Assembly (NCBI GenBank): GCA_963965975.1
Contig: OZ014423.1
Span: 124,001-188,000, forward strand
DNA: 64,000 bases
Direction: 5' to 3'
Source of the DNA: Xestospongia bergquistia
Lineage: Eukaryota > Porifera > Demospongiae > Haplosclerida > Petrosiidae
Translations under genes and position numbers: made by a program
Shown here: one piece after another, positions 11,171 to 24,132 of the stretch
Layout: each line of letters begins with the position of its first letter
How positions within the stretch are numbered: the first letter of the stretch is position 1
The notes under the pieces: model-generated
What the model saw: only the letters and a program-made list of their open reading frames with translations
Databases searched by the model: none
What the model was told of the DNA's origin: nothing

Positions 11171-13717
11171 TTAATGATCAGCAGGATGAAATGGATCAGT
11201 TAATTTGACATTAGGAGTCTTTGGTAAATCCTCTTGTTTGTAATATTCAATTAATTGATAGATAGTTTGAAAAGGTTTACCCTCAGTTAAACAATACCCA
11301 CTCTGTTATACAATAAATAATAAAACATTCAAATAAAAATGGTCTTACTTACGTCTTTCTCATAAAGCTTATAATGTTTACTGCCATTTATAGTCCATAC
11401 TGACAATACCTAGTTAAAAGAGAGCGATGTCATGTTGTGTTGTGACTGACTACTTACATGTTTTGCTCCTTTGTGTGTACCATCTCTAAGTAGATAGGTT
11501 CCTGGACGACTTGTCTTCGTTAAGAGACTAATGTTGTTATGACAACAATAATCAATTATTATTAATTAATTTTTAATTACCGGTCTGAATCTTCACGTGA
11601 TAAATTATCAAATACACATTCTTCTGGTAAAACTTCATCAAATGTTTGCAGTCGAATATAATAAGGATCTTCCTCTTCAGTATCAGCAATGTCTGAGTCT
11701 GATAGAGGATGACCCTGAATATATTAAAAGGTAATGACTTTTTATAACTACTTATGATTACATTATCAATGGGTGTCGTTTCAGGAGGTGGTCTAGGAGA
11801 TAGTTGAGGCGATGTTGTCATACTCAACCTTGGCGTTAGATTTCCACCACCTATTCTGTGACTTCCTGGCAATCTAGACAAGACATGACATCATTATGAC
11901 ATCATATACTTACTCGTTGTTTCCAAGGATTGTGAGATAAGGGTCTTCTTCCGTAGATCCTGGAGTATGAGGTGGAGATTTAGTTAACTTCTCAGATTTG
12001 ACTGCTTGATTTAATGACCGTTCCGAACGAGGTGGAATTATAGGAGCATCCCCTTTTCCTTTACGAGGTTGTTTAGGATCTGCCGCCTGCCATGATGTGT
12101 GAGGTGGTGAAAAATGAGAATCAGGAGGAGGGGGAAAACTAGGCGGAGATGGCACACCTATAGATAGATCTCTCACACGACTATAAAAAATTTTGAAGTG
12201 TGAATTGTCTATGTTCATATAACATACCTGTAAGGATCATCTTCCTCTTGAGTCATATCTTCATAGAAATCTTTAGGATCTTCGTAATGATTATCATCGT
12301 CATCATCTTCGTCTTCATAAACAGGATCATATATATGTTCATAATCTTGTTCATTCTCTGCCTCCTCTTCTACTTCTTGAGTGTCTTTTTCAGTACTTGG
12401 AAATGATTTTTCAAGTATTTTTCCATCAAATCGCTGAATCTCTTTATTAATAGCATCCATCCATTTCTAAACAATAAGGAAATATAATCCATCTATCCTC
12501 AATAGACTCGTTCCTATCCTAATAGTCTCATGCTCATTTTAAAATATTCATTTCTATCACTACAGTCTTGTTTCAATACACTTACTTCCATTTCATGCTT
12601 AGCAGGAGTAGTGACAAGATAAGTTCGATGTTTAGGATTATTAGGAACTATTTTAAAAACCCACTTAAATTGCTTTGGTATTTTATCTTCTTCACTACAA
12701 GGTAATACACTAAAAAAACAATATTATAAACACAGTGATGTCACAATGATGTCATCATCTAACCTGCAATTATATAGACTGAAATATCCTTTGGGTTGCT
12801 TAGATCTGTCATTTTCAAAATAGTAGACAAAACCAAGTCTTAATACAAGGTAACGGTGTTTCCCTGGAGTGGTAGAGAATGAGGAAATCATACTTATAAT
12901 TCTTCTTGTTTGTATAATTAGAGTTACACATTGATATATATGGTAAGGTAGTAGCTACACTACTACAGAATCAACATTGGGGTATTCTAACACTGATGTC
13001 TTAATCTAGTGTAGATAAACATAGTCTACTGTTTATTCAAATGATCACAGGAATGACTATATTATATTATATGAGACTATATATGTGTCTGTTTATATTA
13101 TAATGATGACTATATATACTTTCTAAAGTGATGACAACTAACATGTTGTGTTTCTATCATCATACATTCTGTTATTTCACTAACAATATGAACTCAAGTA
13201 TTTGGTTAATTACAACCAAATTGATCTAATTGGATTAGGAACCAGGAGTTAACTACTTACAACTCTTATAGCCTCCTCCTCGTTTACGTATCCACCCACT
13301 ATGACGACAATTGTCATCTAACAAGTCACCAACAGGGCCAGGTTTCGGTTCAGGAGGTCGATTATCATCTATTCCAGACTGTTCTGAGTCACATTGACGC
13401 ATAGACCGCTTCCGTTTGCTATCGGATGAAGATCTTTGTCGTGGTAATATCTCTCCATATCTAGTACTATTTGGTGGTATAGTCATAGATCTTATAGAGG
13501 ACTCCTTCAGTAGTCGGATAGATGCTTGTATTGTGAGCTTTTCAGCTGGATTCAATTTGAGTTGTTGTGGTAACGGTCCATCGTCCATTCTATATAGCTG
13601 ATCACCAGTGATATTGGCAACCTCAAACTTGTGAACAAGATGAGTGAGATTAATTGAAGACAGCCATCGACCCACGTCATCGACAGTCCAAGCTCGCAAT
13701 GTTACAGGATTAGCCAT
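11171..13717 (-). CDS. SH3BP2-like adaptor with SAM, PH and SH2 domains
   Basis: Start ATG 13717, stop 11173-11171. Domains in order: SAM (exon 13717-13262; AWTVDDVGRWLSSINLTHLV); PH (split over exons about 13290-12420; HSGWIRKRGGGYKS, HRYLVLRLGFVYYFENDR, ending KWMDAINKEI); a very acidic segment with tyrosines (YEHIYDPVYEDEDDDDD, YEDPKDFYEDM, DPYRYVI, DPYLTILG); proline-rich SH3-ligand stretches (12180-11960, VPSPPSFPPPPDS); and a C-terminal SH2 (about 11640-11171) with the phosphate-binding Arg in GTYLLRDG, then VWTINGSKHYKLYEKD. The PH and SH2 sequences resemble vertebrate 3BP2 (SH3BP2), an adaptor downstream of Src/Syk-type kinases. Human 3BP2 has no SAM; SLP-76 and BLNK have SAM and SH2 but no PH. 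Likely a cytoplasmic phosphotyrosine adaptor. It is divergent from KIF11 across 294 bp. Confidence 0.8.
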
Positions 13718-14011
13718 GTTCCCTACAATTATAACATAAATTGATAATTATACTGTATTAAAATAATTTCACCTTTTGTCCCTGCTATTAGCAGTTTATC
13801 AAAATAAGATCTCGTTTAAACGGCTTATATATAGAGATGATATTATCGCTTACTAGCACAGCTAAACGAAAGGGTTTCTTTCCAGCGAAGACCACGCCCC
13901 TCTTTACCATCTGATAATTAATATTGAGCATGCGCAACACAGTAATTTTTTTCTTTAAATTTGGCGGTTCTTTGTTTCTTCTCATATTTATTGTCTGACT
14001 CTTGTAGATAC

Positions 14012-17000
14012 ATGATGGATGCTGCTAGAGCATTGGACCTTCGTTCAGGTAACAAATCCAAGAAGACTTCAGGTCCTCAAGAGAAGAACATACAAGTTGT
14101 TGTAAGATGTAGGTATGTTGTAAATAATTTGTTCACAAACAAGCTATCATATTAATATTTAACAGACCTAGAAATGCCTCAGAAAAGAAGATGGGATCTT
14201 CAAGTGTGATTGATACAAACACACGTAAAGGAGAGGTCGTAGTACGACATGAACTCCATGATAAAACAACAACCAAGACATTTACATTTGACAGAGTTTA
14301 TGGTCCTGAGTCAAATCAAATTGAAGTATATAAAGGAGTTGTTGAACCTATTATTAGTGAAGTCCTTCTAGGATATAATTGTACTGTGTTTGCGTAAGTT
14401 TAGTATCACTAGCTCTGTTTCTACTGGTATTATATAGATATGGTCAGACAGGAACTGGTAAAACATACACAATGGAAGGAGAACGTTGTCCTGAGGGAGC
14501 TCTCTCATGGGAGGAGGTTAGAATAGTCCACAATAGGCATATGTCTTTATACAACTGTACAGGATCCTTTAGCTGGTATAATACCGCGATCATTGCACCA
14601 ATTATTTCAGCAGTTAGAATGTCAGGTACATTTACCAACAGTAATATGTCTATTACTATGTAATTTATGATAGGATTCTGAATTTTCTGTGAGAGTATCA
14701 TTTCTAGAATTATATAATGAAGAATTGTTTGATCTTTTGAGTAACACAAATGAACAAGTTAGATTAAGGATATTTGATGACTCAGCTAGGAAAGTAAGTA
14801 GATATGTAGCCATGGCCCCACTGATCACACCTCCTTTTAGGGCAGTGTAGTCGTCCAAGGTTTGGAGGAGTTAACAGTACATTCAAAAGATGAAGTGTAT
14901 GCTATTTTGGAGAAAGGTCGACAGAGAAAGCAAATGGCGGCAACTTTAATGAATGCTCACTCTTCACGATCACATACTGTCTTCTCAGTGACAGTCCACA
15001 CAAAAGAAAGTTCGTTGGAAGGGGAGGAGCTACTTAAAACTGGCAAACTCAATCTAGTGAGTCTTTTACTATAAATATATACACAAATAATATTAATATG
15101 TAGGTTGATTTAGCTGGTTCAGAGAATATAGGACGTTCTGGGGCTGACAATAAAAGAGCTAAAGAGGCTGGCAGTATAAATCAAAGTTTATTAACTTTAG
15201 GACGTTGTATTACAGCTTTAGTAGAGAAATGTCCTCATATTCCATACAGGTAATATCATTTTATAATAATTTATTTTGAGAGTATTTCATAGGGAGAGCA
15301 AGTTAACTCGTATTTTACAAGATTCTCTTGGAGGTCGTACTAAGACGTCAATAGTAGCTACTATTACACCTGCTCAATGTAATCTTGAAGAAACACTGAG
15401 TACATTAGATTATGCACATCGTGCTAAAAATATAACTAATCGTCCTGAAATCAATCAGAAATTAACTAAACGAGCTCTTATTAAGGTATTAATTATATAA
15501 TTACAATATATTTATATGTTATATACAGGAATACACTGGAGAGATAGAACGACTTAAAAAAGATCTTGTTGCTACTCGGGAGAAAAATGGCATTTTCATT
15601 TCACCTGAAAATTATATGTAAGTTTATTATTTTATTATAACAAATGATATATTTTGTATTTAGTGGAATGGAAACTAAAATTCGCACACAACATGAAACA
15701 ATTGTAGAATTAGAAGACAAAATCAAAAGTTGTACAGAAGAAATTATTAAAGTGAGAGATTAAAATTTCATTCTTTTATTGACATAATGTAGCTTGAAGA
15801 GATGTTCTCTGATTCTCAACAAGAACTTGAAGAGAAACACAAGTTGTTAGTAGAAACATCAAATAATTTACAAGAGACACAATGTTCCTTAGCTTTAACA
15901 CAACAAGTTAGTTATAAATATTTGATTCATTATGTCACATTGTCTGATAGAATTTGGAGTTAACTGAGAGAGAACGAGATGAGACAAAATTTCTTGTAAA
16001 TGAACATGTCAAAACTGAACAAGTGCTCTTGGGTCAAGCTGAACAGGTTTGTAAAACTAGTTTTTTTTAAATACTAGTATGTCTTGATATTGTTACACAG
16101 TTAATAACAACAGTAACAAATGCAGTAGAAGATGTGGAGGGTCTTCACAATAAAATAGACAGAAAGACAAATGTAGAGACAAGTAATAAAGAAAGTACAA
16201 AGCAGTTTGAGAAGGTTAGGATCTATTAATATTTTATTTATTATAATTTGTAATAATAGACTTGTACTGACAATGTTGAGAGTATGAAGAGTAGTCTACA
16301 AGAACTAAAGTCCATTCAAACTACATTCACTCAAACTCTTCTTAATAACATTAGTGAGTTTTAATACATTACATCTACTATAGTTCTTGTTATACAGAGC
16401 AGTGGTCTGTCTCTCAATCTCAACATATCCGTCATCTTCAACAGTTAATATCTAACATACAATCTACTATAAATCGTTCTTGTCAACAACAGATAGCAGT
16501 AGTGAAGGTAACAATTAATATTAACATATCTATTGTTATGTTATAATAATAGGAGAGACTTGCATATAATACTGAGCAATTACAACAAATATCTAATGGA
16601 CAATTTCAAGTACTATATCTAATATCTAGTATTCTGTTTATAATAAATATTCTTTCTTAGATTGAGCTAAATACAATTTGTAACTCTTTATTAGTTACTG
16701 AGCTAAGTCCATTGTTTTCAGAACTAACTCAAGCTGTTTCTCAACGCACTGCTCACTATCAGATGTCATTAGAGTCTCTTAAACAACAGGTATATATATT
16801 TAATACTATTATAACATTATTATATAATAATGAGTAGGTTCTGAATTATGAACAATTTGTGAGTCAATATGAGACACATCAAGTCTCACAATTAAAAGAT
16901 CTTGACAAGAAACTTAAAGAGACTTCATTACAACAAGTATATCTCTCATTGTGTGTGTGTTATGATAATAACTAATGTAGTCTCATGATATGGACACACT

Positions 17001-18376
17001 CTGCTCTCAAATGGATAGTGTTTTATTGGAACAAGACACTGCACACAAAGTATGTCATTTTTATTATATTATAATTAATTATAATTATAGGAAATATTTG
17101 CTGACCTCAATAAACAATTTAATCAATGGTTATTAAATGCACAGACTCAACTTACACAACAATGGAGGACAAAAATGGAAGAGGTTAATTATAAATTTAA
17201 TAAGATAAACTCAATTATAATTATAACAGGTAAAACAACAAATTCAATGTCACAATTTACAACAACAACAACAAACAACAACTCTACAAAAGTAACAATA
17301 AACTTGTTTACTTGTAATGAATATAATTATCTTAATAACTAGATCTGTAGATGATGTGATATATGATGTTCAAGAGTTTAAATTGTCTTCTCATAATACA
17401 ATGGACAGTACTATTGATCATATTGATAATTTATTAACTACAGTATGTCATTGTATTGATTACTGTGTATTAACTTAGTCACATATTATAGAATAATGAT
17501 GATGAAGTCATGGAGAAAAATCTGTTAACTAAAGTACAGTCTACACTTGATACTGGTCTATCTTCTATTGAACAAGTACAGTAATAAATGTAGACTTTTA
17601 TTTTATACATTTTACAGACGACCAATGATTATCACACCACATTAACACAAAATACCTCAAATCTAATGACCTCATTAGAAGAACAATCTAACATCACATC
17701 TGCCACTCTCATGGTATGTGTACAATATTTCAACTGATTTTAGATCTTCTTGCAGAGTCACTGTGGTGATGTTGTGACCTTGTCTGACAACACCCACACA
17801 CAATTAAGTACCTTGTTGTCAGAGGGTGTGATGGGAACAACCCACGTCTGGCAAGAGATGCTTACTGGTCATAACTCTCAGATGAATGAAGGTTTAGACA
17901 AGAGAAATATGGAATTGAGTCATCTTGGTGACATAGCAACTTCTTTTGTTTCTAATGAACTGAAAGAAGACATTCCAACAGGTCAGTTTTAATTATTGGG
18001 TGTGGCCACTAGTGATATCTCTACTACATTAGGAATGACACCTCAACGTCGTCAATTTACATATCCTTGTGTATTGAATCAAACAAAACCACACCCACAA
18101 CTTTTAAAGGAGTTTTGGGCCAAGTTAGATCAAGTAGTAGAGGAGAGTACTGAAGTGTCATGTGACATGACTGCTCAGTCACATGACATTTCTGAATATA
18201 GTAGTGGATCAGCAGCATCACCAGAAAAAGTAATTTTACATCATTTATCATATTATGATTATTAGTATTATTAGGAGGAAGAAATGCAGGAAAATAAAAT
18301 GATCATTAAGAAGACAAAATCAAAAACTAAATTGAAAACTTCAGGGCGTCCTTTACAAACTGTTAACAAAAACTAA
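14012..18376 (+). CDS. KIF11: Kinesin-5 motor (KIF11/Eg5)
   Basis: Many short exons from ATG 14012 (a second ATG at 14015) to TAA 18374-18376. The N-terminal motor domain includes [11 protein letters not shown], the P-loop [14 protein letters not shown] (about 14440), switch [12 protein letters not shown] (about 14950), switch [15 protein letters not shown] (about 15110) and the neck [15 protein letters not shown]. Long coiled coil follows (15530-17990). The tail has a BimC box, [20 protein letters not shown] (about 18030-18090), the Cdk1-target motif of kinesin-5 motors, and a basic C terminus. Kinesin-5 is a homotetrameric plus-end motor that slides antiparallel spindle microtubules. In human it lies beside HHEX; here a Hex-like homeobox gene is about 24 kb away. 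Confidence 0.95.
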
Positions 18377-18437
18377 CTACAAATTAATACCATTATTAAT
18401 AATTATTGTATTACAAAGTAGTAATTATTATCGTCTT

Positions 18438-18775
18438 TCATTGTTCAAGGAATTGTTGAAATACATTTTGAAGGTCTGAGAATGAGGGTCGAGTTTGGGG
18501 CTCAGTCTCCCAACAACACATCATCACATTATATCTGCAAAACAGTACTTTTAAAAATGATAAATAATTATAACTTACAAATCATCACTACATCCATCAG
18601 GTTTGGACAAACGAAGCCCATTTTTCAATTCCTTTAAAAATTCTTCCCAACCACATGATAAATCAATATTTTTATAAGGAGTTTCACCTGAAAACAATAG
18701 TAATTAATATTATATGATTGTTAATACGCTAACCATAACTAAGAATTTCCCACAGTAAGACTCCAAATGACCATC

Positions 18776-18808
<33 letters not shown>

Positions 18809-21575
18809 GAGTACACTTAATATCCAATATTAACTCACACATCACTTTTATATGTATAAACTTGACATTCTAAAGCTTCAATTGCTACCCATTTTACTGG
18901 TATAGCACCCTAAATGGACACATAAAATAATAAATGGACACATGCTACTTACATTAGTCAGACTGCGATAGTACTCCTTTTCAGTGATATTTCGAGAAAA
19001 TCCAAAATCTGCTACTTTCATAATAAATCCTTCACTGATCAAAATATTTCTAGCACTAATATCACGATGAAGTATCTAGTTATGTAATTCATAATATCAT
19101 TGTTACATTATTCAAATACCTTGTGGTTTTCTAAATGAAACAGTCCTTTTGTTATCTGGTCAGCCATATAATAAACATCCTCTTCGCACAAATAACCAGA
19201 ACTACCAATGTTTTCAATTCTATGCTGCCTCTCCTCCATCAACAAACATGTCTTATGATCACATGGTATGTTATGTTTTATATGATCATATGATGCAGTG
19301 ACATTTAACTGTCCCTTAGAGATAATTTTCAAGGGTTTTTCAGACTCTAAGACAGTATTACGACATGTAAGAAGAAATTGCTTCAGACTACCATGAACAG
19401 CATACTCCAGTACAATACAGGGAGGTCCTTCTATAAATAGAATTATTACAGAGCAACTTAATTCTTATTACCTGAAGTAGTGCATTGACCTCGTAGATTA
19501 CAAATGTTAGGATGAGGTTGAATTTTTTTCATTATTTCAAGTTCATTGAGAAGTTCAAATGTTCCCTTACGATCTAATAATAATAATAACAATAAAAATA
19601 ATAATAATAATAATAATATAAATAAACATATTATCAATACATTATATCACTTACCAGTAATTGTTTTCACTGCCACAAAATGATCATCTTCAAGACCCTC
19701 AATTTTTGCCTTGTATACTTGTCCAAAATGTCCTACCCCTAGGTCATCAATATAACGAAGTGATTGCTTTGGTAATTCCCACTTTAACATGGAAGAATTT
19801 GTCTGATCATTATTTTTAGTTTGTTCTGATTTGATGTTATATTTGTAACTATAACAAAGTCTAATAAGTAGAAATATTAGGGGTATCCCCACTAGCAAAA
19901 TTAGACCTATACACACCAATGGAAGAGCAAGCACTAACTCATAATGAACTGTAGAAGTTGTTCCAGTAGCTAATGGAATAAATGTTGAGCTTGTAGGTAT
20001 TGAGACCAGAATAACAGAGAGATAAGACTCTACTACCTTTGAAATCTCAGATCCATTCACTCCACAATGATATTCACCTTCATGAGACATATTAACATAA
20101 CAAAAGTGTAGTTGGAGATTATATATAGCAGATCCATTGTGAAGTTGTTCAGTCTGTAATGTCATAAAAATATTATGATCACTATTATTACATTGAGTAG
20201 TGTTAATAAAAGGTAATAGTATGCCATTATGACTCCAATAGACAGAGACAGGAAAGAGAGATTTTATACCACATTTTAAAACTGTTTTTCTTGTAGTAAA
20301 CAGGTATATTGTGGGAGAGGGAAGTTCATAAAATACTAATAAGATAAGAATGATGACAATGATATCATTACCACACTTACTGATATTAATATGCTGTAAT
20401 GGAGATTTAGCAATAATCACATCATTGGATCTTGTATCTCTTGCTAGACACTGATATTGACCAGTATCATTGAGATTTACACCATATATGTGTAGGGAGA
20501 CTTTAACAATATAATAGTTATGATGTGGATTGAATGAGCCACAATATCCAGAGCTTTCTTGTGTCTTATGATATGAACTATTACTATAATTACGAGTCTC
20601 TACTCCATTATGTACCCAAACAAAATCAATGGCAACAGTACGACGACTTGCAAATATACAAAATGCACTCACATTGTGTCCAACTAATAAAGATTCAGGA
20701 AAATTTTGTGAAGCCACGTAGAAAACAGAATTACTGTCTGTGGGAAAATGATGTTAGAACACCTGTGTCAGTGGTAACGATAACTCACTTAGAATGACAA
20801 GTTTCTTGAAACTAATAGCCATTGTTTTATTTACAGAGCAACTTACTAATGCTCCATGTAATAATGGATCCAATTTTGTTACATATAACTCACCCAAGTT
20901 GCTCTGAGATAAAAGATCAATTTTAAAAAGACTTAATAAACTTATAAGTTTTGCAGCTGGAGTTTGAGTGATAATTCCTGAAGCATTCATACAACCAGAG
21001 ATATTATATTTCTGACTAAGAACATGGACACACCAAGTGAAGTAATCTTGAGGATATTTTAATTGAGAATGACAACGAATTCTAAATGGAGGGTTTTGAA
21101 GCTGTTCACTCGGAGGTTCACCATATATACCCTCTATAAAAATATACTATTATCTGATATTCCAGTAGTATAGCTTACCTTGACATTGTTGGCAATATGA
21201 CTGCTGACCCCAGTACCCTCTTTCACTATGATTCTGACAACAATGTTCCAGTAATGTATGACCCAATAGTTTTTGGCCAGTACATATTAGTGAAGAATCT
21301 ACATAGTTCTGATAACAAAAAACTACAGCAAAGTAGAAAATAATTTTTATTTTTCAATTTATGATTTTACCTTTTGTCTGAGGGTAAATAATGTCATAAT
21401 CTTTGCTAACTGAATGTCGTATGGTATCATAAAATGTCTTGTAAGATATATTACTTTTAGAAGACTGAGCAAAGCAGCTTGTATCAGCTATATCTTGTCT
21501 TACTTCAAGTAGATTAAGAACATTTTCCTCACAGAGAACAAGAGGGACTAGAATGATATAAACTATAAAGCTCAT
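18438..21575 (-). CDS. Second Ig-domain receptor tyrosine kinase (RTK2)
   Basis: ATG 21575 begins MSFIVYIILVPLVLC, a likely signal peptide. Cysteine-containing exons follow (21325-20790), then an Ig domain (about 20720-20390; FVWVHNG, GQYQCLARD), another Ig-like domain (20330-20040; VYWSHNG, GEYHCGVNG), a membrane helix (about 19950-19860) and the kinase: GVGHFGQVYKAK, VAVK (about 19670), ELEIMKKI, hinge IVLEYAVHGSLKQF, a roughly 75-residue insert, HRDISARN (about 19060), DFGFSRNITEKEYYRS with tandem activation-loop tyrosines, PVKWVAIEAL, WSFGVLLWE and CCWETEPQTRPSF. Stop TGA 18440-18438. Unlike RTK1 the HRD motif is intact. The two kinases share layout and exon pattern and flank the adaptor and KIF11, so they may be old tandem duplicates. 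Ligand unknown. Confidence 0.88.
18779..18807. repeat. (TAA)n microsatellite in RTK2 intron
   Basis: About nine TAA units lie in a kinase-domain intron. A second, imperfect TAA-rich tract occurs at 19575-19622 in another intron of the same gene. Confidence 0.9.
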
Positions 21576-21877
21576 GATCACACACAGTGCAGAACTGTGT
21601 GTGACAAGTGATCACTTCCTTATATATGAGCAGTTATTACATGGCTTCTTTTCCTCCTCCATTATATCATATTATAATAATAATAATAATAACAACATTA
21701 TGTAGTGGATATACTAGTTACACTCAACAAGTTCCTATAGTCCAAACAAAAAAAGAAGTGAAAAGTATTTGATATGACATGTAAATATATAATACAAAAT
21801 GACCTGAAATGTGTAACAAGTTATTGATGTTAAAAGAGAGAGATATAGAACTCTTAACAACCTGTGTACTGTGCTAT
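21576..21877. other. Intergenic, RTK2 promoter / homeobox 3' flank
   Basis: About 300 bp of AT-rich sequence between RTK2 (start) and the double-homeodomain gene (end), both on the minus strand. It includes a short AAT run near 21676. No gene is seen. Confidence 0.7.
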
Positions 21878-23656
21878 CTACTGATGTTCTGTAGGTTCCT
21901 TTTGTTGACGCCATGAAACTCGATTTTGTTTGGTCCGCCGATTCTGGAACCAAACTTTGACCTGATCTGGGTGGAGGCCAATTTTTTCTGCTAACTTATC
22001 TCGCTCTTTAGAATCAATGTAAGGACTGATTTCAAACTGTTTCTCTAGCTCCGTTGTTTGTACTCCAGAAAAAACTTGCCTTTTCTTTCTAGGGGAATCC
22101 ACAGAAGCAGAAGTATTAGTTGTGTGTGAAGTTACAACAGGTGTTGATGGTGTAACATTCCATGTTGTTTTAAGTCCATCTCCTGAAATACCTCCTAAAA
22201 GTTGTTGAAGTATTTCACTACTAACACCAGTTAATACAGGATTAGCAACATCATTTGTAACTTGCTCTGACTTAGAATCAACTACATGTTGAGAAGTGGA
22301 CTCTTCAGATTTGATTTCAGATGCTTCTTCTTCATTGAAATCAATTCGAGTTGGACTTTGTGCTTTGAGGGGAACTATAGACGGTGACCCTATAATTTGT
22401 GGTTGGACTTTGTTTTGTTTAATAACTTTAGCAAGCTGTAATGGAATGGTTTGAAGCTGAGATGAAGAATTAGACAACCCCTGCAATAATTGGATAGCAT
22501 TTGCAGGAATACTAATAGTACTGGTAGAGTTACCAGACCCTTTTCCAGCTGCTGGTAATTGGACAGAACTTGATTGTAATTGTAGTGGCAGGAGATATGG
22601 TGTGAGACAGAGTAAAGTTTGAGCAGGTGTTAAAGTTATAGCTGGTGTAGCTGATGTAATGGGTGTGACTGACTCCACCCCTTTCTCAGCTCCTTCCTTG
22701 GTCACCTGTTCCAATGCTGTAATTAATGTCTCTGCATCTTTCTCATTTGAAGTGCTAGCACAGTCATCATTTTTAGACACATCTCTTGACTCCTCTCCAT
22801 TATCTATCATTTTAGGTAAGAGCAATTGAAGTATTGGGTCTATGTTATTTGTTAACTGTTGAGGTGTCAAAGTTCCAATAGTACTACCACTACCACCGCT
22901 ACTACTGTTGTCACCAGTCTCTGTAATATATAATTAACATGTACAACAACTATCAAATTGATGTGTAATAAAGACATGTTTAGTAACCACATATCACACA
23001 TTGAGTTTATTTTGACTACCTAATATGGTAATAAAGATCCTTTATTGATAAACAGCAAATCATCCATTAGCAATTGATAGAATGGACAACTAGTAATTAA
23101 TATGTGATTTGTTGTTGTTAAAGATGAAAGGACAGTTATTAAATGACAATTCTATTATTATATTTGTATATTATAATAAGACAATACAATCATTTCCTAG
23201 AAATCTACAATATTGAAACTCACCTTGTCTAGTACGTCCATTGACTAATGGTTGTTGTCCATTTCTTATTTGTTTTTGATTCAAAAATTGCTTTACTTTT
23301 TGTCGTCGATTTTGAAACCATACTCTAACTTGTTGAGGTGATAAACCCACAGAACTGGCAACACTTTCTCTCTCCATTGGAGAAAGATACTGTCGTTGTT
23401 CAAAGATGGTTTCCATGGTAGCGACTTGATCCTCAGTAAATGTAGGTCTATGTTTGATAGGCCGGGGAAGAGGTGCTTCCAATATTAAGAGACCATTTTG
23501 TTCATCTAAAGCACAATACTTATATTATAGTCCACATACGATAATGCTACCTGTAGTGTGTATAACTGATGACTGTTCATTGGATTCTTCTGTAAGGTTA
23601 AGTTCTGTCTCACCAGTGGGTGGACTCACTGCATCTTCAAACCTTTCTTCAGACAT
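21878..23656 (-). CDS. NK-type homeobox gene encoding two homeodomains
   Basis: Three exons with matching phase-1 junctions: 23656-23551, 23505-23224 and 22920-21878 (476 codons plus stop; splice sites GT-AG). Homeodomain 1 (about residues 51-110) contains RPTFTEDQVATMETIF and VRVWFQNRRQKVK. Homeodomain 2 (about 407-466) contains RKKRQVFSGVQTTELEKQF and VKVWFQNRRTKQNR. Both keep W48, F49, N51 and R53. The roughly 300 residues between them are Ser/Thr/Gln-rich with several LQLLLPK/LLQGL-like helices. Homeodomain 2 has the FSGxQ signature of the NK5/6/7 group; homeodomain 1 is divergent. It is likely a nuclear DNA-binding regulator and may correspond to one of the described sponge NK5/6/7 genes. 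The single-transcript model rests on two clean splice junctions and needs RNA support. Confidence 0.85.
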
Positions 23657-24132
23657 ATTAAATCTGTAGAGGGTAAACCAGGAGCTGCTGTAAGGGACTC
23701 ATTCGAATTTATACTTGAGTGATTCATCATTCATTATTATAATGAGCCGCGCAATTCCATGAATCTAGTTAGCTCCACTTACAGATTAGTAGTATGACTT
23801 TCTTCTTCCTGGGGCAGCTCTAGCAAATCCAAGGATAGCTTCCGTCGAAAGGAGCCATAAAAAACAATGCTCTAAAAAAGAAAATCAGGTCGTCTGGCAC
23901 TCATTAACTGTAATATACGGACGTAACCGGACAATATGACTATTCATTAATTTTAATATTAATCTTAGTTAATTGTAAGTTATTAAATAAAAGAATGTGT
24001 AGAAAGAATTTTGCCAAAAGCTATTGCACAGTAGTCAAAGAAATATTACATAAATAAGAGACGCAGTAGGGAAAGTTGTAATAATAATAATTATTTTTGT
24101 CTATCAATATTAAAGATCTATTATTTATATTA
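23657..24132. other. Intergenic between two homeobox genes
   Basis: About 475 bp between the double-homeodomain gene and its upstream homeobox neighbour. It should hold the promoter of the former; no coding signal is seen. AT-rich apart from 23750-23850. Confidence 0.7.
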
